Positions 46,519-58,429 of a stretch of DNA of 64,000 nucleotides are shown piece after piece. The notes beneath the pieces were generated by a model. That model was given only the letters and a program-made list of their open reading frames with translations. It did not search any database and had not been told where the DNA came from. The position numbers and the translations under genes were made by a program. Positions within the stretch are counted from its first letter, which is position 1. Each line of letters begins with the position of its first letter. Source of the stretch: Lamellibrachia satsuma (taxonomy: Eukaryota > Annelida > Polychaeta > Sabellida > Siboglinidae); the NCBI GenBank assembly GCA_033239005.1, contig BSQZ01000001.1, positions 32,761,688-32,825,687 on the forward strand, given 5' to 3'.

Positions 46519-46740
46519 GCGTGTGCGTGTGCGTGTGCGTGTGAGTGTGAGTGTGCGTGTGCGTGTGCCTGTGCATGCGTGTGTGTGTTATTGTACAGTG
46601 CAGTGCAGTGTATGTTTGTGTGTTTATATGTAGTGTTGTGTGCGTGTGGAGCGTGTGTGTGTGTGCGCGTGTGTCGGTGTAAGTGCGTGCGAGTGTGTGT
46701 GTGGTGTGTGTGTGTGCGCGCACGCGTGTGTATTATTGTA
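46472..46740. repeat. (GT)n and (GTGC)n compound microsatellite
   Basis: Long GT runs are interspersed with GTGCGT and the motif TATTGTACAGTGCAGTG, which appears twice (46590 and 46732). Confidence 0.95.
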
Positions 46741-46769
46741 CAGTGCAGTGGAGTGTGTTTGTATGCGGA

Positions 46770-47195
46770 CTGTGGTGGTTAGTGTACTACGATGGTTGGG
46801 TTGTGGTGCTGATGGTACTGCGATGGTTGGACTGCGGTGGTTGGGCTGTGTTGGTGAGGGTACTACGATGGTTGGACTGTGTTGGTGAGGGTACTACAAT
46901 GGTTGGGCTGCGGTAGTCAGGGTACTACGATGGTTGGACTGCGGTGGTGAGGGAACTCCGGTGGTTGGGCTGTGTTGGTGAGGGTACTACGATGGTTGGG
47001 TTGTGGTGCTCAGGGTACTGCGATGGTTGGACTGCGGTGGTGAAGGTATTATGATGGTTTGACTGTGTTGGTGATGGTACTACGATGGTTGGGCTGCGGT
47101 CGTCAGGGTAATACGCTGGTTGGACTCCAATGGTTAGGATACTACGATGGTTGGACTGGGACGGTCAGGGTACTACGATGGTTGGGCTGCGACGG
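46770..47195. repeat. Irregular minisatellite based on TACTACGATGGTTGG
   Basis: About 15 divergent units of roughly 26-30 bp share 'GGTACTACGATGGTTGG' with 'CTGYGGTGGT'. Confidence 0.85.
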
Positions 47196-47199
47196 TGAA

Positions 47200-49140
47200 A
47201 TGCACGCACGCACGCTCTTAGGCACGCACGCTCTTAGGCACGCACGCACGCACATGTCTGTATGATCCACACTCACCTGATAGACAATGTCAAGTTGTCC
47301 AGTAAGAGAACGTGACGCAAGGTCCGCATTCCCGAAGAAGCACGTGCAATCAACTTCACTCCTCTTTCGGGTTACGCAGTAAAGATTGGGCACACAAAGA
47401 CCTTGGTCCAAGCTACTCCACCCTTCCAACTCCCAACGGAAGGATGTTGGATGACTTATTGGCTATCTGTGGTAATCGTCGCACCTGCGCACGTCGCTGA
47501 AGATAGTTCGTCGCTGTCTTTATCACTGTTGTTTTCTGCTGCAGTACAAAACGCGATAAACTTTCATGCTAAATTTATATGACGTAAAGAAGTATCTCAG
47601 GGTAAACGTTTCAATAGTATTGATATGTAGACTAGCCTTATTTACTGCACGCTCGTACGAACGTGCGTGTGTGTATGCGTGTGAGCGTGCGTGCGTGCGT
47701 GCGAAAGTGTGGGCATAGCTATACCCGTGACGTACCTCGCATGTATTCTTGCAAGTAGTCTCTCTTGTAGAGGAAAGCGACAGTACAGGTTAGGCTTGTA
47801 CCGAAGACGACTGGAAGCATTCAGATGCGATTGCAACATAACAACATTACTCGTTGTGTCGTACGTATACGTGTGTGTGGACTCATATGAAGGGTTGTCT
47901 TTGGCGAACGATGAGCATCGTTGGAAATTTTTTGGAGGTAAGGATATAATTATACACTTCAGTAACCTCGCCAGCTGTCCTATATTATGTGTTCGAGCTT
48001 GCAAAAGGACGGGACATTATGAAAAAAGAAATATATGACATCAGCATGGAAAAAAGGTCTTACTATTTGTATTTTCGTACTATGTTTTAACCACCAGAAT
48101 ACCAAGAACCCCCTGCAACAGCCTTGCACTTGGTGACACGCATATAAAGGTCAGCATATAAATTCAGTTACTCTGCGACCCCACGGTCGGGTTGTCTCTT
48201 TAAATGTTTTTCGAAATTCACCCGCTATTACCCTTTCTACGAACAATCGAATTACCCTTTGTATTCATTGCGTACAGCTGACGACCACGCTACGCGAAAA
48301 ATTACGACAACGTCATGCGTCTTTTCTTTGATTATCCAAAGTTACGTCATACAAGGCAAGGCGTCGCTACACGTTACAATGACTGTCAGTATTACGTCGT
48401 AAATTCAGGAAGCCATCACCATATTGACTGGCAACACCATGTAAAAATGCATTGATGGATATTTATGCTATAAAGTTGTGTATCTTGACATTTGTCACGT
48501 ACGAACTACCAAATTATCCCGTCCGGAAGATGGGCATTTTTGCTCGTTTGATTAATGTTGAATGCCAGCTACGTTTCCCAGGTGGGACGTCTTGGGCCAT
48601 ACCAAGATAACACGGACAGCATTGCAACATCAGACAGCATAACTATGTGACCAAGAAATAATTAAGAAAATCATTTGAACTGTTTTGTAATTAAATATGT
48701 CAGAATGTTTCATCGTATATAAAGACGCATGTCGACAAATTGGGCCAACCAATTTCCACAGACCACCCTGAGGATTCTCAGCTAGTCTAAATAGTTGCTC
48801 CACCTAGCGGATCTAACGGAGACAGTGCGACTACAATACTGGTATATAGATGCCATTGCAGTTTACCCTAAAGTCTTACGAATTTTCTTGAAGTTTATGC
48901 TCTTACGTGCTTAGGAGACATTCCTTACTGCACGCTTTTGTCAAATTATTCGAATACCAAATAACCGTTTAGAACGACTGTCACGAATAGTTTAGCTTTA
49001 CGCAGTCAGCAGCGACAAAGTAAATGTGAGAATGCCTAATCCAGCTAAAGTAGATCAGCATACAGGTTCTTACGGATCAACAACAATTTGACTACGTGGG
49101 ATTCTAAGAAGAGGCTTAAGCCTGCAACCATTGGCAATTG
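47200..49140. other. Unassigned stretch
   Basis: (ACGC)n runs at about 47203-47255 and 47650-47705. Otherwise no gene or repeat is recognised. Confidence 0.4.
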
Positions 49141-49141
49141 C

Positions 49142-50533
49142 TCAATGCATTTTGTGACATTTCTTCGATTGTTCTTGCCAAATTTTCTTGGCAGTAGAAA
49201 TCATGTGCTTTAGACACATCCCTATATGGTCATCGGTGTGAATCTTGCAGTATATGCAGGCATGGTTGGAAGTTGCACCCGCCATGCCAAGTACCACGAG
49301 GAGAAATTTGTAGTCCCCTCCCATACATATATTTACCTGAATTTCATCACCATTTACTTAAACAGAGTTGGGTGAAAAAAAGTGAATTTATGGACATGAT
49401 GACATTCTTAAATGAAGTTCTGTAATGCTTATAACTTTATTGACCCTTCACAACAGCAACAGTGTGATGACACGCTGATGTAGACACGTTGGAATCAGTA
49501 ATGGAAAAGCTAATCAAACACATACTAGTATTCCTAGCAACACTTGTGCCATCACCACAAAATTTAAAAGTGACATTTTTACAATCAGGATTTTTCAACT
49601 GGAGGGACTTATTTGCAAACTTCAACTCTTGAACTACATCTATTTCAACACCCTCTGGGTTCCCCGGTGTCCGCTGAATACGACACAAGGTATTCATATC
49701 AGACCTCAGCTGTTTTATCAAATGTGAATTTGGCAAATTATCAAATATAAGAGTAAGTTCATGATAAAAGGCATTGGAAATATAAAACCTGTCATGGAGA
49801 TGAAGAACTTTTTTCAACTTTTCCTTTTCTTTAGATGAAATCTGGTCACGATCTTTATAATTCATATTATGACTCTGCCTTGACTTGATCTGTTTCAGAA
49901 GTTTGCGCTGACATGAGCGATCAATCTCTTTGAAACCAGCCTTGGGACCAGATGTAATAGAAATACCAATTATATTTTCAACAAATCCCTGGAGTTCTTT
50001 GTTAGTCTCCATTACATTATCTAGTTCTGCTTTTTTAGCAGCAACTTCCAAAGTTTGACTATAGCAGTATCATTTAAGGAAATCAGGTCCGCGGACAGAT
50101 TTATGTTGTCATCAAGACAATAGTTCTGTTTCGTGAAGCTGAGTGTCGGTTTCGTTAAAACTGGAAAGACAATTTGCCGTCCAACACCATCGGAGTCTAC
50201 AAGAAAAAACCAGTAAGGTGGCAAAGGAATATCCCTGAAATCATCCAAAATATAGTTCATGTAGACAGGAACAGCAGCGGGGGTCCCCGTCTGTCCAAAA
50301 CAATGTCGAAACACATCCAATGACATTGACACCTCGAAAGGCGTGCATCCAGTACTTGTCAACCTTTTCTGTATTGTCACGAAAAGATTTACAGCTGTCT
50401 CTTCAACCCTCCTTTTATCCGTTATCTCAGGGACTTCATACGTAGCGATGATATCCTGCGTTACATTTTCCTCAGGTTGCCAAGATGCCGCAGAAACAGG
50501 CCAGCCATCCCATTCGATGCGGTAGTGGTGTAC
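49142..50533 (-). pseudogene. Broken chromodomain-like protein with CGDGT / GGDYKF region (uncharacterised family)
   Basis: Reading the - strand, a TTTTTTCAG acceptor at about 50534 opens an exon beginning HHYRIEWDGWPVSAASWQP then EENVTQDIIATYE, a clear match to the second half of a chromodomain (W-x-G-W-P, S/T-W-x-P-E-E-N). It continues through an uncharacterised ~120 aa (SLDVFRHCFGQTG, PPYWFFLVDSDGVGR) to 50021. A frameshift near 50050 leads to EVAAKKAELDNVMETNKEL (coiled-coil-like), IIGISI, KNVTFKFCGDGTSVARNTS and HHTVAVVKGQ, then a TAA at 49437. A further frameshift near 49350 leads to VNGDEIQVNICMGGDYKFLL, GMAGATSNHACIYCK and a stop at 49142. I recall related uncharacterised proteins in cnidarian and other invertebrate genomes with the same GDG and GGD(Y/W)KF motifs. 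The copy has at least one nonsense codon and two frameshifts. The first half of the chromodomain should lie in an upstream exon, which I do not see; a LINE occupies that side. Confidence 0.6.
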
Positions 50534-50744
50534 CTGAAAAAAGATAATATTTAAAAATATTTAGAAATTATGGCCATGAATAATTTTCTGTAATAAACCC
50601 TTCATAAATTATAAGTGTCCAAAAGATAAATGAAATAATTTTCCTTATAACATTTATCGAGTTATGTAACTTTTTTCCAGCATAAGCCACCCTTCCATGC
50701 CCAAGCTAAGTTCAAAATTTCTCTTCAATAAACATTTTTCTATA

Positions 50745-52415
50745 TACTCCATTCCTCCTAACAAGGAGAGCAGTGGCAATGTGAGGGAGAAAGCTGGTAA
50801 GAAGAGAAAAGATGAAAAAAGGAAGAATGTGCAAGAAAAGGAAGATAAACGAGTGAGTGAAGAGGAATTGTCAGGTGGCAGGATGGTCGATAATAACAAG
50901 AGCAGATAAAAGGTGAAGACTGTCAATCATAAGAAGAAAGATGACAGGAGGCAGAGTATGCAACAAAAGAGAGGTAAGCGGGTGAGTGGAGAGGGATTGC
51001 CAGGTAGTAAAACAGTAAAGGTTGATGATAGGAGAGAAAGGGGGCATAGTGTGCGGTAGGAAAGGAGCATTGCTGATGTAGCATCACAGGGGAAGGCGGG
51101 GAAAGCCCGGGTATATATGGGGGATTCCATCATTACGAAATTGGAAGGCAGGACAAGTCATGGGTGGTGGCATGGGAGGTGCTGTTCTCGTGCATGTGGG
51201 AACGAACGATGCCGAGGAGGGAACGTCGGCACAGGGAAGGGTGCTGCAGTTCTTGGGTGTGAGTTTGTCAGAGTTGTCGACGAGGGCACAGGTACCATAA
51301 ATTATTTAAACTAGATGCGTAGGGGGAACTGACAGAGAAAACTCAAAGGAGTACTACTACAAATACACATCCAAAGAAATGTTCACCAATAATATCAGAC
51401 AATGAACTTAAATGTGTATGCTTAAATGCCAGGAGCATAGTAAATAAAAAAAAGTGAGTTAGACATTATGGTAGCAGATATTGAACCTCATGTAAATAGA
51501 CATCACAAAATCATGGGCAAATAAAAATATAGTATATGCTGAGTGAGCACTGACAGGCTATATAATACGTAGGAAGGATAGATGAGAAAGAAGGGGAGTT
51601 GGAGTAATTTTATATATTAATGAATCTATCCAAGCATATGAAATAACACTGAAAAGTGAAGGAGATTGTGAGGAAGCAGTTTGGTGTAACATAGTTACCA
51701 GGAACTCAACATTAACAATAAGAGTGTTTATTGTAGTACTAGCATAGGGCAAGAGGAAGATGTAAAATTACAAAAGGCTATAAGGGAGGTGAGCAAGGGG
51801 AATGTGTTATAATGGGTGATTTTAACCATGGCCATATACAATTGGAATCATTAGAGAGTGCTGGAGGTGACGACCATCAGTTTCTACTTCTAACACAGGA
51901 TTGTTTCCTTACTCAACATGTCTTGGAACCAACCAGAGGTGGGAATGTGTTAGATTTAATTTTGTCTTTTCAAAATGAATTAGTTGACAATGTTAAAGTA
52001 CATGAACCTTTGGGTTCAAGTGACCATAACCAAATCCATTTTAATATAAAAGTAAAAACAGGGAATACATATAAAAAACAATGGAGGAGGAATTTCAACA
52101 AAGGCAAATATAAAGAGATGAGAACATATCTAGCAAATATAGACTGGAATAACTTGCTGAAGAACAAGACAGTAACAAAATGCTGGACATGTTTAAAATA
52201 TGAGATGAGGGCATTATTGAGACATTTGTTCCATTAAGAAAACAAAGGAAAAGGTCCAGGAAAAAACACCTGTCAAAAGAGGCTATTAGAAAAATTGCAG
52301 ATGCTGTGGAGGGTCTAATAACACACTGGAAATGTAGAAGACTACACAAACTACAAAGAGGCACTTAACCTAGCTACAACTGAAATTGGAAAGTCTAAAA
52401 GAACCTTTAATTTTT
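50745..52415 (+). mobile_element. Degenerate CR1-like LINE, 5' portion (ORF1 part and ORF2 endonuclease)
   Basis: A charged ORF1 linker is followed by MGDSIITKLEGR (about 51117, SGNH block I) and VHVGTND-like sequence (about 51195). ORF2 then begins near 51410 with CVCLNARSIVNKK and continues with MGDFNHGHIQLESLES (51812), THVLEPTRGGNVLDLILS and SSDHNQIHFNI, ending at about 52415 before the reverse transcriptase. There are several frameshifts and stops. The 3' truncation is unusual for LINEs, which normally lose the 5' end, so a later deletion is likely. It lies immediately upstream of the chromodomain-like relic on the opposite strand. Confidence 0.85.
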
Positions 52416-52419
52416 TGTA

Positions 52420-53070
52420 AATGCATTATTCCGTTAGCTGGGTGAAAACTCCTCAAACCTGTATACACTGGTCGGCGCATAATTCAACCTACTTAAAATC
52501 TTAACAGAATATGCCGTTTTCATAAATCTGAAGAAAAATTTTGTGAAGAGATCGATGATCCTGATATGTCAATTCACTAATAGCTACTTGATCAATTTAA
52601 TAAAAACAAATTATTAGAAAAGTTGTTTGGAGTGAAAAAAATTACGAATATATACTACTAAAATTTAATAGAGATAAATAATAAATGAACATTTTGGCAA
52701 AATTTTACTGAACTTGTGTTACTCCTTGTGGGTCAAATATTGAATATTTTCAAAAATGTGCTAACGTGTGGTTTTACTGCTACTTAATAAAATGCTAAAA
52801 ATAATTAATTTTACCATTTTTGTGATACGAATTTGACATACAGGTCCATGTATTATGCTTGATATAATATGATCATATCAAATTGCAATATTCCTGCAAG
52901 TTTTATATTAAATATAGTATAGCAAATAAATCTCGTGCTATGATTGGTTATGATCAGAGTACGGTATTGTAATAATTTTAAGGTGACGTAGCTAATTACA
53001 AAAAAAATCACGGGACCCCCCAAGTTTTTTTTTGCCTTTTAGGGTGGCGCGGCGGTGTGGTGGCGCGGTG
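52420..53070. other. AT-rich gene-free stretch
   Basis: Very AT-rich. No coding or repeat structure is recognised apart from the GTGGYG run leading into the SINE. Confidence 0.4.
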
Positions 53071-53074
53071 GTGT

Positions 53075-53372
53075 GGTGGCACGGTGGTGTAGTGGTGGTT
53101 AGAATGGTTATGGTTAGAACAGCGGACTCTCAGTCGAAATGTTTCGAATCCTCTCGCTGGGCAGTTTCGTTCACCCCACGTTGCTCCAGTTTACGCAGTT
53201 GTATATATGAGTACTTGGCTATAGATAGTGATGGATATGTGAACGGATAGTCATCGCGCAGTAAATGCATCGTGGCTGAATGCTTCCCTGAGAAGTTGAA
53301 TTAGTGTTGGCATGAACAGGGCCGGATGAAGCACAACGCGCTTTGAGCAGCCGCAAAGACGAGATGCCGAGC
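53075..53372 (+). mobile_element. tRNA-derived SINE
   Basis: The head has GGTGTAGTGGTGGTTAGAAT and GTTTCGAATCC (B box), preceded by a short GTGGYGCGGTGGT run. It continues with TTTCGTTCACCCCACGTTGC and a tail containing CGCTTTGAGCAGCC. It shares its central and tail parts with the 59.6 kb copy. Confidence 0.65.
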
Positions 53373-53375
53373 TAT

Positions 53376-53442
53376 ATAAGAGAGCTTACCTTTAAGAGAG
53401 CTTACCTTTAAGAGAGCTTACCTTTAAGAGAGCTTACCTTAT
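53376..53442. repeat. 16-bp tandem repeat, 4 copies
   Basis: The unit is AAGAGAGCTTACCTTT. It abuts the 53.1 kb SINE tail. Confidence 0.9.
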
Positions 53443-53444
53443 GT

Positions 53445-54895
53445 TTACGTCATCATCTCTTATTCCTCCATTCTCACAGGAAACGTCTGAGTATGTTAAT
53501 CGCATTCTCCAACTGCTAGCTTCATTAATATCGGTGACTCTTCATAATATTATAGTTTCTATGACCAGTTATCCGACAAAGCGAAGCCATAGACGAAACG
53601 GTCCGCTTCGTTTTCTCTGTTCTCTCTGTCGTAGGCCTACGCTTGGCTTGATTCCCGATCTACCTCGATCCATGTCATTATACAGCTGCACAAAACACGT
53701 CTGCAGGCTCTCACTAATCTTAGTAATTATTGGTCTATGCTACTTATCTTCCAACAGTACCAACATTCCCAGCACATTACGGTGCGGAGTTTTCCACTGG
53801 CCTTTTCTAAATACAGCAAAGTCCAATGTGGTCTATTTGAATTGAGAACTAATTAATACAACCCACAATGGTGACTCCCAGCACAGGCGTGTACGTCACA
53901 GAGGCATGGCCATGAGGTATTAGCTTTGAATACAAGATAATCCCCTAACTACAGTGACACCTGTGTCTACTTGAGATTCGCTGATCTAAAAATACGTTTT
54001 TAACAAGGCACACTACACATGACAAAAAAATCAAATCAAAAGTCCGAGTAGAAGTATAGGCCGCACCGGTACCCGTTAAAGTTACGATCTGAAGTCGCAT
54101 TTATAATCAGTTATATTTACCTAGTAGGTGTAGACTAAATAGTTATCTTTGATTAGACTCACATTGAAATACATGTTCTTCGAACTGTTCTTACGCCAGG
54201 GGGCGTGTATGATTAAGTTTGATTGTGTTTCTGTTGATGTAGGGTTCAGACTACAGTTGACTTTCCCACTGGTGGCCATGTTAACGTTTTGTATGATTAT
54301 AATAAAACGTGACCATAAATAATTATAACACTTTTTTTCCGCTGTCATCATTCCATTTATATGCTTATCGAGTTTTATCAAAATTATACGTTTCTAGCTC
54401 TTGCAAAATGCCTGTATGTGCAATACCCCTCAATGTTCACCGATACTGGCACGAATTACGACGCACACGTGTCTAGTGGCCAAAAGATCCCAAATAACCT
54501 TCCACCTATTAAAAGCATATAAAAAAACTCACTGTTTCACTTTCAACAGCTTCTATCAACAAACCTGGCAATGTCCCTGCTCAAATGCACCTATGTCAGA
54601 TCAATTTTTAAAACTTCCAAACTTACCATGCCCCATATTCGTGTGTTGCACATCAGGAAGTGACCTCGTAGGGTTCTCTCGCCAGCGTGCAGCACACAAG
54701 CAGGGCGTTCTGTAAACTCCCGAGGGCTGTACTGTTTTGCCGCGCATTTTGCTATCTTTAGTAAGATATAGGGTAATGTAAAAAGTGATGCCACGTCGTG
54801 GGAATATAATAATTGCGTCTGCTTGAATCAGCAAGCGGACGCTGGCGGTGAACCCTATTTAGTATGTGTAGACGCTCTCGTTTCTATTGGAGCCT
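53445..54895. other. Unassigned stretch
   Basis: Several short ORFs (for example 53441-53845) lack recognisable motifs. Confidence 0.35.
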
Positions 54896-54896
54896 C

Positions 54897-55080
54897 CTGA
54901 TAAGTAGCTATAACACACAGCACCGCCGCCCGTTGATAAGTAGCTATAACACACAGCACCGCCGCCGGTTGATAAGTAGCTATAACACACAGCACCGCCG
55001 CCGGTTGATAAGTAGTTATAACACACAGCACCACCGCCGGTTGATAAGTAGCTATAACACACAGCACCACCGCCGGTTGT
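54897..55080. repeat. 36-bp minisatellite, 5 copies
   Basis: The unit is TAAGTAGCTATAACACACAG plus CACCGCCGCCGGTTGA. The period is a multiple of three. Confidence 0.93.
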
Positions 55081-55614
55081 AGGATCAGTTACGCAGCCGC
55101 TGAGGCAGGGTCCATTCTATTTTCAGATTATAGCAAGTGAGTTCATGTCAGGTTACACATTTAACTCCAAGCGTGGGATCCAGGCATAGACACCAGGCAA
55201 AATGGTGGTACGTATTTTTAATGTCTCTCCAGAAAGACACAGGCAGTTGGTGTGGAGTCAACGAAGTCAGTGGTGCATGTCAACCCGTATTAAACTTATT
55301 TTGTGTCGTGAACTACCCCATCTCCTATGCAACATGATAGTCGACTTGGTAAATAACTGTTATCACGTGGGGGTTGACCACCCACTGCGCACTACGCACC
55401 CTGGACCTCTGTATCACGTGGCGATTTATCTTCTACCTCCCACAAGGCGTCGCTGCTCAAGATAAGATGCTTTTACGCAAGTACCTTTTGTGTTTTTGAC
55501 TTTCAGAAATATAAATTACAATTAAGTTACATTTACTTTTTGCAATTACATAAAACAAAACAAATCGTTTATTTATACTGCGCCCCTTAACATTGGTTAA
55601 ACGTTGCCCCCCAC

Positions 55615-55616
<2 letters not shown>

Positions 55617-55680
<64 letters not shown>

Positions 55681-55700
55681 AATACACACACACACTCAAA
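55617..55700. repeat. (CA)n microsatellite
   Basis: About 28 CA units are followed by AAACAAATACACACAC. Confidence 0.97.
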
Positions 55701-55784
55701 CACCATTTCACCTATCGGAGCATCCAGCCGCGCTGTAATTGTTACCAGAATGTGTTTCGTTCTTGTAATACCATCACCGTCTAT

Positions 55785-55915
55785 TGCCAGTCACTCGTTT
55801 ACACAGATGAGTGAACTGAAGCAATGTGGAGTGAACGAAATCGCCTACGTTTCAAAATGACAGCAAGAGGATCCGACTGACAATCCGGCGTCCCTACAGT
55901 TACCGCGCCCCACAC
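55785..55915 (-). mobile_element. SINE fragment (same central block)
   Basis: On the - strand GCGGTAACTGTAGGGACGCC and GTCGGATCCTC form a weak head. GGCGATTTCGTTCACTCCAC and TTCACTCATCTGTGTAAACG match the central block of the SINEs at 53.1 and 59.6 kb. Confidence 0.55.
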
Positions 55916-56824
55916 GTTTTAAAGCATCATAGTATGACTAATTCCGACTGGTCAGTTTTTATAACCACGTGACTGCACCATTGGACTGTGATAACATAAG
56001 CATGTGCTTCGAGTGTTTATCTGCCGTGCCATCCGTTTGCGAGCGGTGTTATACTGCAGCGAGTTCCCGCACGGCACACGGTGACTAGCGACGATTGTCT
56101 CAGCGCCGTGACCGAGACAGCATGATCCATTCATACTACACCCGGGAGACTCGCCGACGGCAATACGAAAACACGTACAGCAGCAAGGTAAGGTGAACAT
56201 ATTCTTAGGTGGGCATTCAACATGTTGTTGACTATATTATTGAACATGTTTAGAATACACAACTGTGTATTTTATGTCACATACTGCGAATATGAAGCAA
56301 AATAGAGTGTGTTTATTTCAATCTGCACTGGACGACACGAGTCTGCGCTCTCTCGTGACCATGGAATGACGTCTGCTATATCTCTCTCCTTCTGGGCATA
56401 GTCCACAAGTGCTGCTATTTTGGACGTTCCATTTAGTGTGCTCGACCGCATCTTGCAATATCATTATGCAATATTTGACAGTCTGGCGCACTGAATGTAA
56501 GTATATTGTACGTGAAGTATTCATACCATGCACGGACCACACTCTAGCCTAGCCTTAACCCTGACCACACCCTAGCCTAATCCTAACCCTGGCCACACCC
56601 TAGCCTAATCCTAACCCTCACACACCCGTCTGTTTTGCTACAACACAGTACACACATTACAGTATGGGCCACACATTACAGCATGGGCCACACATTACAG
56701 TCTGGGCCACACATTGCTAGTAATGCGATTCGTATTAACAACAGTTAGCCACTTTTGTGAAGTGTGTGTGCATTGTATATGGGTCAGTATAATATAATTA
56801 TATCGATGTATGGCCTACTAGACC
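55915..56824. other. Unassigned stretch
   Basis: CCTAACCCT-type short repeats lie at about 56560-56625, and ACACATTACAGYATGGGCC repeats three times at about 56650-56715. No gene is seen. Confidence 0.45.
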
Positions 56825-57087
56825 GAATTAAGTGTTTCCACAGTGAACACGAGATGTCATACTGCGATAGTACGCACAAGTAGGGGCATACACACGTCAA
56901 CCCAACATGTTGACGAATTAAGTGCTTCCATAGTGAACACAAGATGTCATACTGCGATAGTACGCACAAGTAGGGGCATACACACGTCAACCCAACATGT
57001 TGACGAATTAAGTGCTTCCATAGTGAACACAAGATGTCATACTGCGATAGTACGCACAAGTAGGGGCATACACACGTCAACCCAACA
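56825..57087. repeat. 90-bp tandem repeat, 3 copies
   Basis: Units start at about 56825, 56915 and 57005 (GAATTAAGTGYTTCCAYAGT). Copies 2 and 3 are almost identical, which suggests recent duplication. Confidence 0.95.
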
Positions 57088-57319
57088 TAAGGTGAACATA
57101 TTCTTAGGTAGCACTTAATTGCATCCAGACGTATACGGCAGACACTATTATAGTACTAGCACTCTATAGACGAGATGTTCGTGTCATCTTAGACAAATGT
57201 CTGCGTTCTGGCGAGTCACCGTTATTCAATGAAGGCAGTTATTGATGTTGACACTCATCAGTAAGCAATTAGCAGGGCTTCTAATCTAGTGTCCATTTGC
57301 ACAACACTAATATTGTGAC

Positions 57320-57410
57320 CCTGTAATGATTGTTTATGTTTATGTTTCATGTAATGACTGTTTATGTTTATGTTTCATGTAATGATTGTTTATGTTTATG
57401 TTTCATGCTA
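57320..57410. repeat. 28-bp tandem repeat, 3 copies
   Basis: The unit is TGTAATGAYTGTTTATGTTT plus ATGTTTCA. Confidence 0.9.
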
Positions 57411-57544
57411 CTTATAGTTGTCTGCAGTACGACTGGTCGTAGTTCAACGTTAATGGCATCAATAAGTATTAAAAGTATTAATTTTAACAACGCCTTTATG
57501 AAGCTGTTCAATCGTGAACTCGTGTCGTCTTAGTTGTAACAGCG

Positions 57545-57720
57545 TTGTCTACTGATTGTGTAACTGTTAGCAGCATGGATATGTTTAAAAACAAAATTGA
57601 CATATATCTCAGGAGGGTGGGTTACGCATGATGAAAAAATGATGGACTCTCGATAAGCCAATGGCTTCCTTGTCCACTTGCCATCTGGGCCTTTGCCTTG
57701 GATGGCAGTCTTGTTATTTT
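57545..57720 (+). mobile_element. CR1-like LINE 3' terminus
   Basis: The piece matches the last ~30 codons of ORF2 (STDCVTxSSxxMFKNKID-like reading, ending in a glycine/tyrosine-rich RVGYA-type end). It then has the shared 3' tail with the TAAGCCAATGGCTTCC segment, ending at CTTGTTATTTTG. Confidence 0.8.
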
Positions 57721-57787
57721 GTGACAATTGTGATAAATTCACTTTGAAATTTTAGCTTCATAAAGTGACGTCATTGGCTAAGAAATT

Positions 57788-58418
57788 AGACGACGACTAC
57801 CACCAACACCACCACCACAACCACCTCCTCCTCCTCCTCCACCACCACCTCCACCAACACCACCACCACGTCCTCCTCTTCCACCACAACCACCACCACT
57901 ACCTCTTCCACCACCACCACCACCACCACCACCACCACCACCTCCTCCTCCACACCACCTCCTCCTCCACCACCACCACCTCCTCCACCAACACCACCTC
58001 CTCCTCTACCACCACCACCACCCCCTCCCCCTAATCCACCACCACCACCACCTCCTCCACCAATACCACCAACACCACCTCCTCCTCCTCCACCACCACC
58101 ACCACCTCCGCCACCACCACCTCCTCTACCGCCACCACCACCTCCTCCTCCACCACCACCTACTCCTCCTCCACCACCTCCGCCACCACCACCTGCTCCA
58201 CCAACACCACCAACACCACCTCCTCCTTCTCCTCCACCACCACCACCACCTCCTCCTCCTAATCCACCACCAACACCACCTCCTCCACCAACACCACCAC
58301 CACCACCTCCTCCATCAATACCACCAACACCACCTCCTCCTCCTCTTCCACCACCACCACCACCTCCGCCACCACCACCTCCTCTACCGCCACCACCACC
58401 TCCTCCACCACCACCACA
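57788..58418. repeat. (CCA/CCT)n triplet array, about 630 bp
   Basis: An almost pure homopurine/homopyrimidine-biased triplet array of CCA, CCT and ACC. The apparent glycine-, proline- or histidine-rich frames are repeat artefacts. A higher-order ~60-100-bp pattern recurs (CACCACCTCCTCCTAATCC, 'CCAATACCACCAACACC'). Confidence 0.93.
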
Positions 58419-58429
58419 ATGGAATTGGA

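Noticed and set aside
53082..53170. Possible functional tRNA gene
   Set aside because: A and B boxes are present but the cloverleaf is disrupted and the sequence continues as a SINE body; best read as a tRNA-derived SINE head.
56560..56625. Interstitial telomeric repeat (CCTAACCCT)
   Set aside because: Only a few irregular CCTAACCCT units mixed with CCACACCCTAG; not a (TTAGGG)n array.
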